Origin: Cymbomonas tetramitiformis
Lineage: Eukaryota; Chlorophyta; Pyramimonadophyceae; Pyramimonadales; Pyramimonadaceae
Assembly: GCA_001247695.2 (NCBI GenBank)
Contig: LGRX02024704.1
Span: forward strand, 24,921-88,920
Reading direction: 5' to 3'
Length of the DNA stretch: 64,000 bases
In this document: positions 1 through 10,600 of the stretch, in pieces
How the letters are laid out: every line of letters starts with the position of its first letter
How positions within the stretch are numbered: position 1 is the stretch's first letter
The notes under the pieces: model-generated
What the model saw: the letters and a program-made list of their open reading frames with translations, nothing else
Told to the model about the DNA's origin: nothing
Databases searched by the model: none
Program-made: the position numbers and the translations under genes

Positions 1-530
1 GCCCCAAATAGTCAGAAATTTCTCCCTAGGGGTCCATATGGGGTCCACTGAAGGTCCATGTGGGGTCCATACGGTTTTCAGTCACATGGACCTCACATGA
101 ACCCTCCCTACGGGTCCATATGGGGTCCATGTGATACCTCTTAGTGTGTACGTAGCATGTGGACCCGACATGGACCGGTGAGGGCCACATGGGTCCGATG
201 GTCAGACATTCCTACGGGTCCATGCGACGCATGGACCCCACATGGACCCCGCATGGACCGGTAGGTACAATCACATGGACTTCGCGGGGACCACTCAGTT
301 ATCATCACATGGACCCCACATGGACCGGTGAGGGCCACATGGGTCCGATGGTCAGACATTCCTACGGGTCCATGCGACGCATGGACCTCGCATGGACCCG
401 TAGGGAATGCATCACATGGACCCAGCATGGACCCCCCCCCACCCCCGTTTGGGCGCTCGCTCGATGGGTTCATATGATTACTCGGCAGGTCCATGTGGTA
501 TTTAGGCGGGTCCAAGCGATAATCTAGCGG
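1..530. repeat. Degenerate GGTCCATG-rich repeat
   Basis: Irregular copies of GGTCCATG and GGTCCATGTG spaced by 10-60 bases, including two copies of a roughly 130-base block (about 159-260 and 318-400). The 21-base array that follows uses the same core. Open frames on both strands here only reflect the repeat and are not called as genes. Confidence 0.8.
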
Positions 531-1390
531 GTCCGTGTGAGTATTAAGCGGGTCCGTATGATTATCCGGCGGGTCCACGTGGGCATTAAGCGGGTCCATG
601 TGATTAGTATGTGGGTCTATGCGATTATTCTGCGGGTCCATGTGATTATTTTGTGGGTCCATACGATTATTTTGTGGGTCCATACGGTTATTCAGCGGGT
701 CCATGCGATTGTAAAACGGGTCCATGTGCTCTGCAAGCGGGTCCATTCGATTATGATGTGGGTCCATACGGTTATTCAGCGGGTCCATGTGATCATTTTG
801 TGGGTCCATACGATTATTCGGCGGGTCCGTGCGGGTATTAAGCGGGTCCATGCGATTGTAAAACGGGTCCATGTGCTCTGCAAGCGGGTCCATGCGATTA
901 TTATGTGGGTCCATATGGTTATTCAGAGGGTCCGTGTGATTATTTTGTGGGTCCATACGATTATTCGCGGGTCCGTGTGGGTATTAAGCGGGTCCATGCG
1001 ATTGTAAAACGGGTCCATGTGCTCTGCAAGCGGGTCCATTCGATTATTTTGTGGGTCCATACGGTTATTCAGCGGGTCCATGTGATCATTTTGTGGGTCC
1101 ATACGATTATTCGGCGGGTTCGTGTGGGTATTAAGCGGGTCCATGCGATTGTAAAACGGGTCCATGTGCTCTGCAAGCGGGTCCATTCGATTATTTTGTG
1201 GGCCCATACGGTTATTCAGCGGGTCCATGTGATCATTTTGTGGGTCCATACGATTATTCGGCGGGTTCGTGTGGGTATTAAGCGGGTCCATACGATTGTA
1301 AAACGGGTCCATGTGATCAACAAGCGGGTCCATGCGATTATTTTGTGGGTCCATATGGTTATTCAGCGGGTCCATATGATTATTTTAGTA
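531..1390. repeat. 21-bp minisatellite with 147-bp higher-order unit
   Basis: Head-to-tail 21-base units beginning GGGTCCAT, which keep several frames open (7-residue MDPxNNx-type peptides). Seven distinct 21-mers recur in fixed order: the marker TTAAGCGGGTCC starts at 838, 984, 1131 and 1278, a spacing of 146, 147 and 147 bases. This is a satellite-like higher-order repeat. The predicted peptides have no codon-level sign of selection and are regarded as spurious. Confidence 0.9.
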
Positions 1391-1472
1391 TACAATGCAA
1401 TTATAAACAATATTTACAAGTGAAGTGGTCAGGACGGCAAAAACAGTACGGCAGTTCTACACAAAATGATTG

Positions 1473-3861
1473 CTATTCTTCGTCACCACTATCATACCCT
1501 GCCCTTGCCCCCTCCTCGTCTTGCGCATCTTCGTCTTGCGTATCCTCTCCATTCCCATCCGAGGGCCCATCACCATTCTCATCACCATCCCCGGACGCCT
1601 CCATGTCCTCCACCACCTCCCCGGCCTGCTCGGCCTGCTCGGCCTGCTCGGCCTCCTCGGCCTCCTCCGTTACAGCTGCCTTGCCCTTTTTCCTCTTCTT
1701 TTTCTCGGCTTCGTCGCCCCCATCCGCTTTCCTCTTGGCCTTGACGAGCATCTCCTTTGCCACCTTTTTGCGGGCCTCCTTGGCGGCGTGGCTGGCAGTA
1801 CTTCGTTCGGAAGCTTCCTTGGCGCTCTGCACCTTCATACCAGCAAATACCTTAGAGGCATTTTTGCTGAGCTTGACGTTACTGACTGGCAACCAGAGTA
1901 CATTGCTTTATTTTTCTCCATCGGCCCGGATGCGATAATATCATAGGCCAGCCATCGGCCAAATCGGCCGAACACTAAAACTGCCCGCCGCAGGCGCGAA
2001 ATTTTGGATTTAAGTATGGCGAATTGTTAAAATAGTATCGAAAGTACTTGTTTTCTTTGGCCGAAACATGGCCGGTGCGAAATTATGGACGGCCCGCAAG
2101 TGGGCACATCATCGGCCCGCGAGCGGCCCGGAGCGGCATCAAGCGGCCCCGGGCCGGCCCGTCAGGGTAAGCAATGTTCCCTGCTGGCAACCTGCATACG
2201 TAGACACACCACACCTCAACACAGTACACAGAGTATACTGGGGCGGGGTTGGGGCGACACGTGGGACCATACAGGACATACGGGTGCGGGGTGCGGGCAG
2301 AACACCGGACCGTGCGGGACCCAGGTTTACAGAGGTAAACGGGCCCAGGTTTACAGAGGGCAAAACGTGCGAACTGAAGGGTTACTTACCACACCAGGAT
2401 GCCTGCCTCCATTATCGACTTGCCGTCGTGCTGGAGTTCTGTTTTGTTTATTTTTTCTTCTGAGTTGGAGGGGAGAGCGAGCAACTTCGTGATGGAATGC
2501 TCGTGCATCGCAAGGATGCGGTCGTGATGGTCCCCGGGCTCGTCCTTCTCGTCGTGGGGGGAAAGTTTTACTCCGAACTTGAGCAAAACCTCCACGACGT
2601 CCTTGGGGATATTGCCTCCCTTGGCAATATTCACACTGCTCCCCCCGGGGACCCCCTCCACCACCCCGTAACACAACTCGAACCGATTGTTGTCGTAGTC
2701 GAGGAGTGAGGAGGCGAACTCCTCGGGGAAGGGGGTAACGGATTTGGAGCGGATGCGGTGCACGGCGACGAATGACCCGAGCACCAGTGTGGAGTCATCC
2801 GCCTGCGACCCAGCCCCAAACCAATAGCAGTCAGCGACATCGTACCCACACTCACACACTGCAGTTCAGCTGGAGCGGTCCTACCACACTGTGGGTCGGT
2901 CCAGCGTGGGTTCGGTACGAGGGCTAAACGTGGCCCCTGTACCGTCCCTCTTAAAACAAAGGGGTCCAGGGTAAAAAAACATAACAGGTATGTTTGTTTA
3001 CCAGTGGCCACACGAACGAACTCTTTTTCTCCTTGCCCTGCTTCTCGGGCGCGACTGGGGCAGGGATCTTCTCCCCTTGATCCTTGTCCAGCCCGGCGGC
3101 GGGCTTCCCCAAGTTGGCGGGCTGCACGTCGGCGGGCTTGACGTACTGCACCCCCTCCAGTGCCCAGAAGGCTTCAAAGAGGGGCCCCTCCGTGGGCTGC
3201 CCGGCGTCGAAGTAATTCAGCACCGTCTCGGTGGTCTTCTTGCCGGGCAGCTCGCCGGTGGCGTCCGATGCCACCCGGACGCCGCGGGCCGGGCCGTCAA
3301 AACGCTGGAAAAAACCCCGTCGGGCATTCTTTTGTGGTCTTTAGCTTCCACCTCCCCAAGGTGGTGGTCTGACATTTCATATATGTCAGTCGGTTTTTTA
3401 TGTATTCCCGCACGCATTCGTACGAGAAGCCTGGCGTCGCCGTTTTGATCGCCTCAATGGCTTCGTCCAGGCTCTCTTCCTCCAGCGTGGAGATGGTGCA
3501 TCCAGGGGCCCATACTCCACTTTTTAAATTATTTCCGCAAACTAAATTTGTCGACCGCTGCAATGACTTCACGAGATGCTGGGGGGCTTCATTTGTCGTG
3601 TGGAAGACCCCCCCCCGCATCGCCAGGCGTGCTGCCTGTAGCACCTGCTTCCACCTTGACGGCCGGGTGCTGCGCAGGCACAGCAGCAGCACCAGCAAGC
3701 CCTGCTGCCAGCTGCTGCCGGAGACCCTGCATTTCTTGCTGCTGGGCTGCAAACTGGCGCATGAGCTCCCCCAGCTGGGTGTTTTCAGACTGAGGGAGGG
3801 TCGTCTGCCGGGAAGACAGTTTCTTCTCGTCTTTGCTGCGTGTCTTGCGTGAAGGGGCCAT
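1473..3861 (-). CDS. Unrecognised multi-exon gene with Lys-rich/acidic tail
   Basis: Not recognised as any family. The proposed start is the ATG at 3861 (MAPSRKTRSKDEKK), followed by a Gln-rich, probably coiled segment (LRQQLAAGLAG). Further exon-like blocks read on the same strand: about 3557-3370 (LEEESLDEAIEAIKTA), about 3312-3010 (VRVASDATGELPGKK, LFEAFWALEGVQYVKPADVQ), and about 2862-2389 (FVAVHRIRSKSVTPFPEEF), which ends at a strong GTAAGT donor. A last block, about 1888-1473, is Lys-rich (AEKKKRKKGK) and then very acidic with Glu/Ala and Asp/Gly runs, ending DSGDEE before a stop. Acceptors ending CAG precede several blocks. Not all joins keep phase: the first donor lies in a 9-base C run (3608-3616) and the last intron does not join cleanly. 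The basic and acidic tail suggests a nuclear protein, but function is unknown. It could be a host gene or a mobile-element gene. Confidence 0.5.
1950..2385. other. Intron-like stretch without supported exon
   Basis: Between the last two exon-like blocks of the 1.5-3.9 kb gene. It holds GGCCCG/CGGCC-rich short repeats near 2,100-2,160 and the duplicated phrase CCAGGTTTACAGAGG (near 2,321 and 2,345). No open frame here has coding character. Confidence 0.4.
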
Positions 3862-4180
3862 CGATGTCTGTGCTAGCTGCGTGGACGGACGGAGGTTGTG
3901 CGTGAGGCTGTGAGGACTGAGGTTGTGAGGCGGTAGTGCGAGCGAGGAACGAAGGTCTTCAAAGAATTCAAAGTTCTTTGACTTTCTGCGCCGCCAGGCG
4001 AGGCATTGTACCAAGGTGGACAGCATTGGTTCCATCGAGGTCCAACGTCGGTCCACGCGATCGAGTCAACTCGCGCGGGATCTTTTTGAAATTCGAAATT
4101 GCGGGGGGGGATTATCCATAATGCCCTGATTTTTTGACAACTTTCATCAGAACGCGCTTTTCTCCACAACATTTCGTACA

Positions 4181-4253
4181 TGGCGAAGTGGTCGTAATAA
4201 CGGTAACTTTCCTGAGTCAAGGTGGTCGGTCGTGGGTTCGATCCCCCCTTACG
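4181..4253 (+). repeat. tRNA-like Pol III box pair (tRNA relic or SINE head)
   Basis: TGGCGAAGTGG at 4181-4191 fits the Box A consensus TRGCNNAGTGG. GGTTCGATCC at 4235-4244 fits Box B. The spacing (43 bases) is right for a tRNA or tRNA-derived SINE. The seven bases before Box A do not pair with those after the T-arm, and no good anticodon stem forms, so a working tRNA is unlikely. No poly-A or simple-repeat tail is obvious, so SINE status is tentative. Confidence 0.4.
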
Positions 4254-4589
4254 CCGTTTTGAGTTTAAGCAACTCATGGGGACCGTTGGATTAGGATAGG
4301 GGAGTGCATCGAGTCCGCCGATTGCACCGTTCGCTGGGAACAGGAAAGCATTCCCACAGAGCACCTGTTCTTCGATTTTTTCCCTTTAGTTCGATTTGAA
4401 AAAATCGCACGCACAAAAATGCCGATATCTCACGGGAAAAACGTATTTTTGCTTTTTTGTTTGGCGGGATATATTGCAGTCAACCTGCCCTTTCTTGTGC
4501 ATAATTTTTGTTTTTTCCGATTTTTGGGTCGATTTTCGCTATCTCTCAACGAGGAATTCTTTACACCGCTGTTTGCCTCGCCCACGTTC

Positions 4590-4760
4590 TTTAGATAGGT
4601 CCATGTGAGGTCCATGTGACTCGAATCCCCAAAAATGTGAAACTGTGCGTCGGTCCCATAGGCTTCATCACAGGTCCATGCCGTCGGTCCATGTGTGGTC
4701 CGACGCAAGTCCATGCGAGGTCCATGCATGGTCAGACATTTTTGCACCACATGGACCCTG
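4590..4760. repeat. Second GGTCCATG cluster
   Basis: At least seven copies of GTCCATG within about 150 bases, related to the array at 1-1390. The two clusters bracket the minus-strand gene at 1.5-3.9 kb. No coding signal. Confidence 0.7.
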
Positions 4761-4875
4761 TTTCGTTCCCTAGACCCGGCGTTTTTTTTTTGTAAAATCT
4801 CGGGGACCCGCTAATCCTCATGGGGGCAGCGTGAGAGCGAGCCTTTAACACTGGTCGGTCCAAGTGAGGTCCATG

Positions 4876-5139
4876 TCAAGGTATGGCTTACGCGAGGTCG
4901 ACTTTACACAAAACTTCGGAAAATATTTTCATTCGATAAACATGTCGCTTAAACCAATCTAAACATATTGCGCGCTCTGGGTATACAATTGACCCAGGCA
5001 TTGAAAAGTTATGGCCGATACCGCTCGGTTACCTCCCCTACTTAACCATACTTAAGAGCACACTTCAATCGCATTTATCTCACGATCTAGAAAATCGGAA
5101 GTTTTGTGTAAAGTCGACCTCGCGTAAGCCATACCTTGA
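4876..5139. mobile_element. 264-bp MITE with 42-bp perfect terminal inverted repeats
   Basis: Bases 4876-4917 (starting TCAAGGTATGGCTTACGCGA) are the exact reverse complement of 5098-5139. The 180-base interior has no coding capacity, as expected of a non-autonomous DNA transposon. The flanks do not give a convincing target duplication (ATG before, TAT after), so the superfamily is not assigned. Confidence 0.85.
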
Positions 5140-7614
5140 TATAACAGTTTCACTGCAACAGGGACTCAGAAAGCAGTGGCTGGGGAAACCGGTGATAACA
5201 AAACTGATAGAAGGATTACGGGAGTGAGCTTTCTAGCAGGTGAGTGTCATACGGTGACACACGACCAGTGATAGACGCAGCAAGGGGTGATACTAGGAGA
5301 AGCTGGACCCCCATACAGTGGGGGGGGATTTCAGCTTCCCCGTGACAATGGTAGTAGGTATGCTTCCCATGTTCAACTAACGCAACGAGTGGTCACAACC
5401 TTTGTACTTACCGAAGGCCCTCACACGCTTGTGCGTGACGAAGTATTTGCATTATGCATATTATTACTGTGCGAAGAGTTGCAACGACAAGATGTCGCAG
5501 CATATGGGGAAAGGGCTTCCGGAGAAGAAGGTAGCCTTCAAATCCCCTCCGACTCATTACAATACCAACACCGAGACCTTCGATGCAAACTTGGAACCAC
5601 GAACGAAGCGAATGCTCATCCGACACATGCTTTTCCAAAGGAGCAATATGGTCATATAGTGTCGTATCTTTATTAGTACGACTTGTGACAGGCAAAGAGG
5701 CAAAATATCAATTGTTTTCAGATGCCGACGATTCCGATTATCAATTCGATAATGCTACAGCGGTAGCCGTCGTACCAATGCGGATGCGGAAGTTTAGCTA
5801 GCTTTCTTGAGAACAAAACGATGTTTAGATATTGATGGTACATAAACATGCCCACAATTCCTTCAATTTTAATGTGCATGCGTTTTTGCAATCCCCTAAA
5901 ATTAAATAAAACTACAAAAAAATACAATTTAAAAAAATGACTCCTTCGCATCGCGAAGTCTTTTCTGCGAATCAGAAAATCAACCGGACCGCGAACTGGA
6001 GACTGGAGGACTGCGAATCAGCAAATCAATCGGACTTGAGCGTTCAGAGCAGATTAGCTCGGAACTCCTACTCGTCGAGCTGTTCACTCGGCGAGGGTGA
6101 GCGCGTGAGCCTAAATCAGAATGCGAACAATCGAATGGTCGGGTGGGACACGCCTGCGCGTGGCGTGGTCTCCATCGCATGAGCCGACGAGTGCGGCCCA
6201 GTTTGGGGTCTGCGGATGCTCCCATAAGATGGACGTCTCGGTAATCTGAATATAAGATGTGTGATCCACTGTAGAAATCGATCCTTCCGATTGTGTTTTA
6301 CAATCTTCATGATGAGTGAGTTTTGCATCGATTATCGATGACAGATGTCCGCCCCAAAATACCTTGTTACAACCGGACACTCAATCTGACCCAGGAAGGA
6401 TCCAATCAAACAAATTTAAAGCGAGTATTCATTGCGGAGATGTGGAGCTCTGCACTTAGTATTCAATTTCCACATCTAGCTAGCTGCCAACAACGTAAAA
6501 AAAAGGACACACATAGAACCTAGCATTTTCCATATCTAACCAAATTATACAATAATAAAAGGGGGAAAAATACGGTGAAAAATATTCGCTGACCATTTTG
6601 CAATCAAAGGCTACACGAAAAATATTAGGGGTTTGGAGGCGCGTCAAATGAGTTATGTGAGTTACATTTTTCAAGGAAGATACGGACGTGGGTCTCGAAG
6701 ATATTCTGATTTGATGGCAGTCGCATATAGCTAGGGCCAAGAGGGGGTGTGTGTGAGAACCTCTCCGAGTTGTGTTCTCCAAATCGTCGAAACGTGGTGC
6801 ATGACTGATGCACTTGACTGAAGTTGGTCTATCTGCTCGATACCTTCACGAGTAATCCGCCTCCAAAAATGATCACTTTGCCATTATTCAGGAGATTCCG
6901 CTCCCAACAGCTGTCCGCCCACAGCTAGGGTTAGGCTTACGCGTTTAAGAGTGCCTCCTCGCGCCATGGCCAGCGAGTCCTCTACACTTTCGAAGTGTGC
7001 GATACAAAACACGAATGCGGACAAGGTAAAATCCCCGGTAAGTCAAGGCCCTTTTTTTTTCTCATTGTTGGCTTGAACCGGTTGTCGTCGAGGACCCCAA
7101 CGCAGTCGACACTCAACACAATGCCGGAGAGACAGATGGCCAGCCACCCAGAGGAACCGATACAGTTCTTAACGCCTGTTTTATGCTGTTGTCATATAGC
7201 CCTGATGGAATAGCAAGGTAGTGTGTCGCTGAATTGATTAAGAACGTGCTGAGACACACGTCAAGAAATATATGCTCACATATTGAGAAGTAAATGTGTG
7301 GGCTCTCATCTTGGCAGAATCGGGACGCCGCTCCTGTTTCACTCTTGGACAAGTTGGTGAGGTGCGCGCGTACCCAGTATGACACTCATCCATGACAGCG
7401 CTGCTCAAACTGAGGGCCCGCTGGTATCTTCACATGTTCCTACACGCGCAGGCAGACACGCTGGCCGTGTTGGAGGCATATGCGATCTAATGGCTTCTGA
7501 GACCTTGAGGAGGAGCCCTCACACAGGGATCGAAGTGCGTTTGCACGATTGGCAGCACTTCAAACTGAATAAGCTGTGCTATGAAACAGGGCTTCAAATG
7601 CACTACAGCTCGCG
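5140..7614. other. No supported gene; upstream of the GT47 gene
   Basis: About 2.5 kb with only short, overlapping frames. The most protein-like is 5402-5659 (plus; PKALTRLCVTKYLHYAYYYC), but it has no neighbouring exon signals and is not called. AT-rich spacer at 5,800-5,940. Any promoter of the downstream gene should lie here, but no clear TATA box or initiator could be singled out. Confidence 0.4.
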
Positions 7615-10600
7615 ATGATCTTGCTCGTCATTGTACTATGGCTCTCGGTATTTTGGATGCACAGGCAACCGTCGGATACAGTACAGGGACACGTCAGGCA
7701 CAGTGCTGACAAAGAAGTGCGGACATCACCAAATAGCTCACAGCCCGTGGACGTTGGTACGGTAGGCACGAGCGAGAGCATAGTTCAGGTTGCACCAGGA
7801 TTTGCCCCCGACTCTGCGGGTCCTCGGGAAAGGAGCTCTGCGCGGCCAGCGCTCAGCTCGAAGCCTCCACAAGCTCCGCAGCGTTCGCAGCCACAAGTGC
7901 GACAAGTGAACGAAAAGTCGCCACTGCCGCAACCGGGCACCGCACCTCTGGCAAGCGAGGGACGCGAACGTTCCATCGCAGAGTTCTCTGGATCCGCGGA
8001 GCAGAGGGGCCTCTTCCGCTCCCGGACTCAACAAGGCTCTGCTTTAGATTTACGCACGTTTCGAAATCTGCTTTTTGACCGGAAAGAGCGATCTCGAAAC
8101 AATATTCCAAAAATGAAACAGGTGCAACAGACGAGGACATCAGCCGCTGTAAAGCTTTCTAGGCAAATCACCCCCCCGAAGGCACACAAGCTTGTGCAAC
8201 CTACAAGCTCCAAGACATCAACGCCAATATCAGCGACTGTGCCAAAGCTTGCCAAGCAAAAGTCAGTCCCGAAGATGCACCGGCTTGTCGGATCCGGGAG
8301 GTCTGAGACATCGACGCGAACATCAGCTAACATGGCATCTGTCCGAGATTCGATAGTATTCCACCACAAACAACTGAAGCCAAGCGAGGCGAAATTGGTG
8401 CAAAGTACCAGCAATACCGGCGGCAAACAGCAGGCCCAGCCGCCGACAGTCTCCTTGGGCCAGGCAGTTGACTCAGTGACCAACCCATCGGGGAATTTGC
8501 TGGCTGCGCCGCGCTGCGGGGGCAGATGCAAGCACGGCACCTGCAATGAGGAGCTGTCACGGTGCACGCCGCGCCTCCACTATCCCCTATGCACCGCAAG
8601 GGTGGCGCCGTCATTCTGAGGGTGACACAGGGTGGCGCTCTGGCGCTCAGTGCTCGCCAGGTGGCACTTTAGCGTGCGAGGTGCCAGGGCACTCTGTGCT
8701 CTCCAGACAGTGCTATTGTGCTCAGTGCTTGCCAGGTGGCGCTATGGCGCTCAGTGCTTGCCAGGTGGCGCTGTGGCGCTGTCACACTCAGTGTCTGCTG
8801 GGTGCTGGGGCAGCTGGGACTAAGCGTTGCGGAGAGGGTGGCTTCTTGGCCAGCTGTGACTGCCCGGTAAACCGCACAGGGGTGGATTGCTCCGAGCCGG
8901 CCATGCCCGAGTGTGAGCTCATTCCAGGGTGCCTCCCTCTGCCACCTTACACCAAATGCTGCCTTCCGTATGCAAGCTAATTTCAGGGTGCCCCCCACTG
9001 CCACCTCACATTGCTACCTGCTGCCTTCTGTGTGTGATCTCTATCTACAGTACCTGCCCCACGCCGCTGCGCCCCACATTGCGAACTGCTGCCTTCGGTG
9101 TGCGAGCTCCTCTCACGCATTCATCATTCCGAGCGCTGCCGGCAGCTCATGGCCTGGGGCAAAGTCCGACCTGCTGCAGTGGGGGGGATGAGGTGGCAGT
9201 GACGGTAACGGCGCAGGTACGAGGTCGCGTGTAGCGCCGGAGTGCCACTAAGCTGTGCCTGCTTCAAGGTGACGTCCTGCCGAGAGCGCTGCCCTCCTCC
9301 ACATGGCGGGGCCACTCTGGCGAAGGAGCAGCTACACTACTCCGTTTCCCGGCTTGTGAGGTCCAGGGCGGAGACGAGAGAGATCGGGGAGGAGAAAGGA
9401 ACCTTCGGAGAGGGTTCCTTGCTACCGTGGAGGAAGGCGTGGTGCTGTGCTGAGCTGGCGAGAGCGAGAAGAAGCAAGGAGACGCAGGCAGCCGCGAGGG
9501 ATAGGTCGGCAGCGCATGTGGAAAGCGCGGGGGGGGCATCCCGGATGGGTTGGATAGGGCCATTTTATGCAACTACGGGGGGTGGGTGTGAAACTCGGGG
9601 GGAGCTTGGAGACAGGCCTGCTACAGAGCCTGGGGTGGTGAAGGCGCCATACCTGGTACTCAACGAGTGTGCTACGAGTACGAGCCGGCAGCACCACCAG
9701 AAAGTGTGCGGGCCTTGGACGCCATGTATGAGGCTCGCAGGTGGCAGCCCTCTCCGTGTGGACTGACCTGGCGAGAGGGAAGGTAGTGCCACTGAGGGCT
9801 TGCTGGAAGGTAGTGCCAGGGTTTGCTGGAAGGTAGTGCCACTTAGCTTGCTGGAAGGTAGTGCCACTGAGGGCTTGCTGGAAGGTAGTGCCACTGAGGG
9901 CTTGCTGGAAGGTATAATTTGGGTAAAGCAAGTTATGGCTGCAATTCTGGCTTAACTGATGGTCGGGGCGCGCCACTGAGCTGTGCTGGCTCACGGCGTG
10001 CCACTGAGCTGTGTCGGCTTACGGCCGGGGCGCGCCATGGAGGGCAGGTGTCATACACGATTGACGTCAAGGCACCGGGTGTTAAGTGGAAAATCTTCCC
10101 GCTCCCCAGCAATTCCCCCGAACTTATGAAAGCACTGCCACTTTCTAGGTGACCTCCCTCTAGACCTATTGTAACACCCCAGTGATCTACTGATCTTGAT
10201 TCCTCCATGTTGTACACTTGCACCCCACAACCTTGAAGCCCTTAAAGCTATCTGGTGGATGCCTGCCACACCTCCCTCTCTGTAGTGACGTATGGAGGAT
10301 GCAGATGCCGACAACGCCAAATCCTGATAGCTGTCTCACAGGATGCTTACCACACCTCCCTCTATGTAGTGACTTATGGAGGATGCAGATGCTGACAACG
10401 CTAAACCCTAATAGCCGTCTCATGGGATGCCTGCCACACATCTCTCTGTAGTGACATATGGAGGATGCGGATGCCAACAACGCTAAACCCTAATAGCTGT
10501 CTCATGGGATGCCTGGCACACCTCTCTCTCTCTGCAGTGACGTATGGAGGATGCAGATGCTGACAACGCTAAACCCTAATAGTTGTCTTATGGGATGCCT

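Noticed and set aside
141..1423. Proteins with MDPxNNx heptads on both strands at 0.1-1.4 kb
   Set aside because: All derive from the 21-base minisatellite; no start context, no flanking exon signals.
4181..4253. Working tRNA gene
   Set aside because: Box A and Box B are good, but the acceptor stem does not pair and no anticodon arm forms; kept only as a tRNA-like relic.
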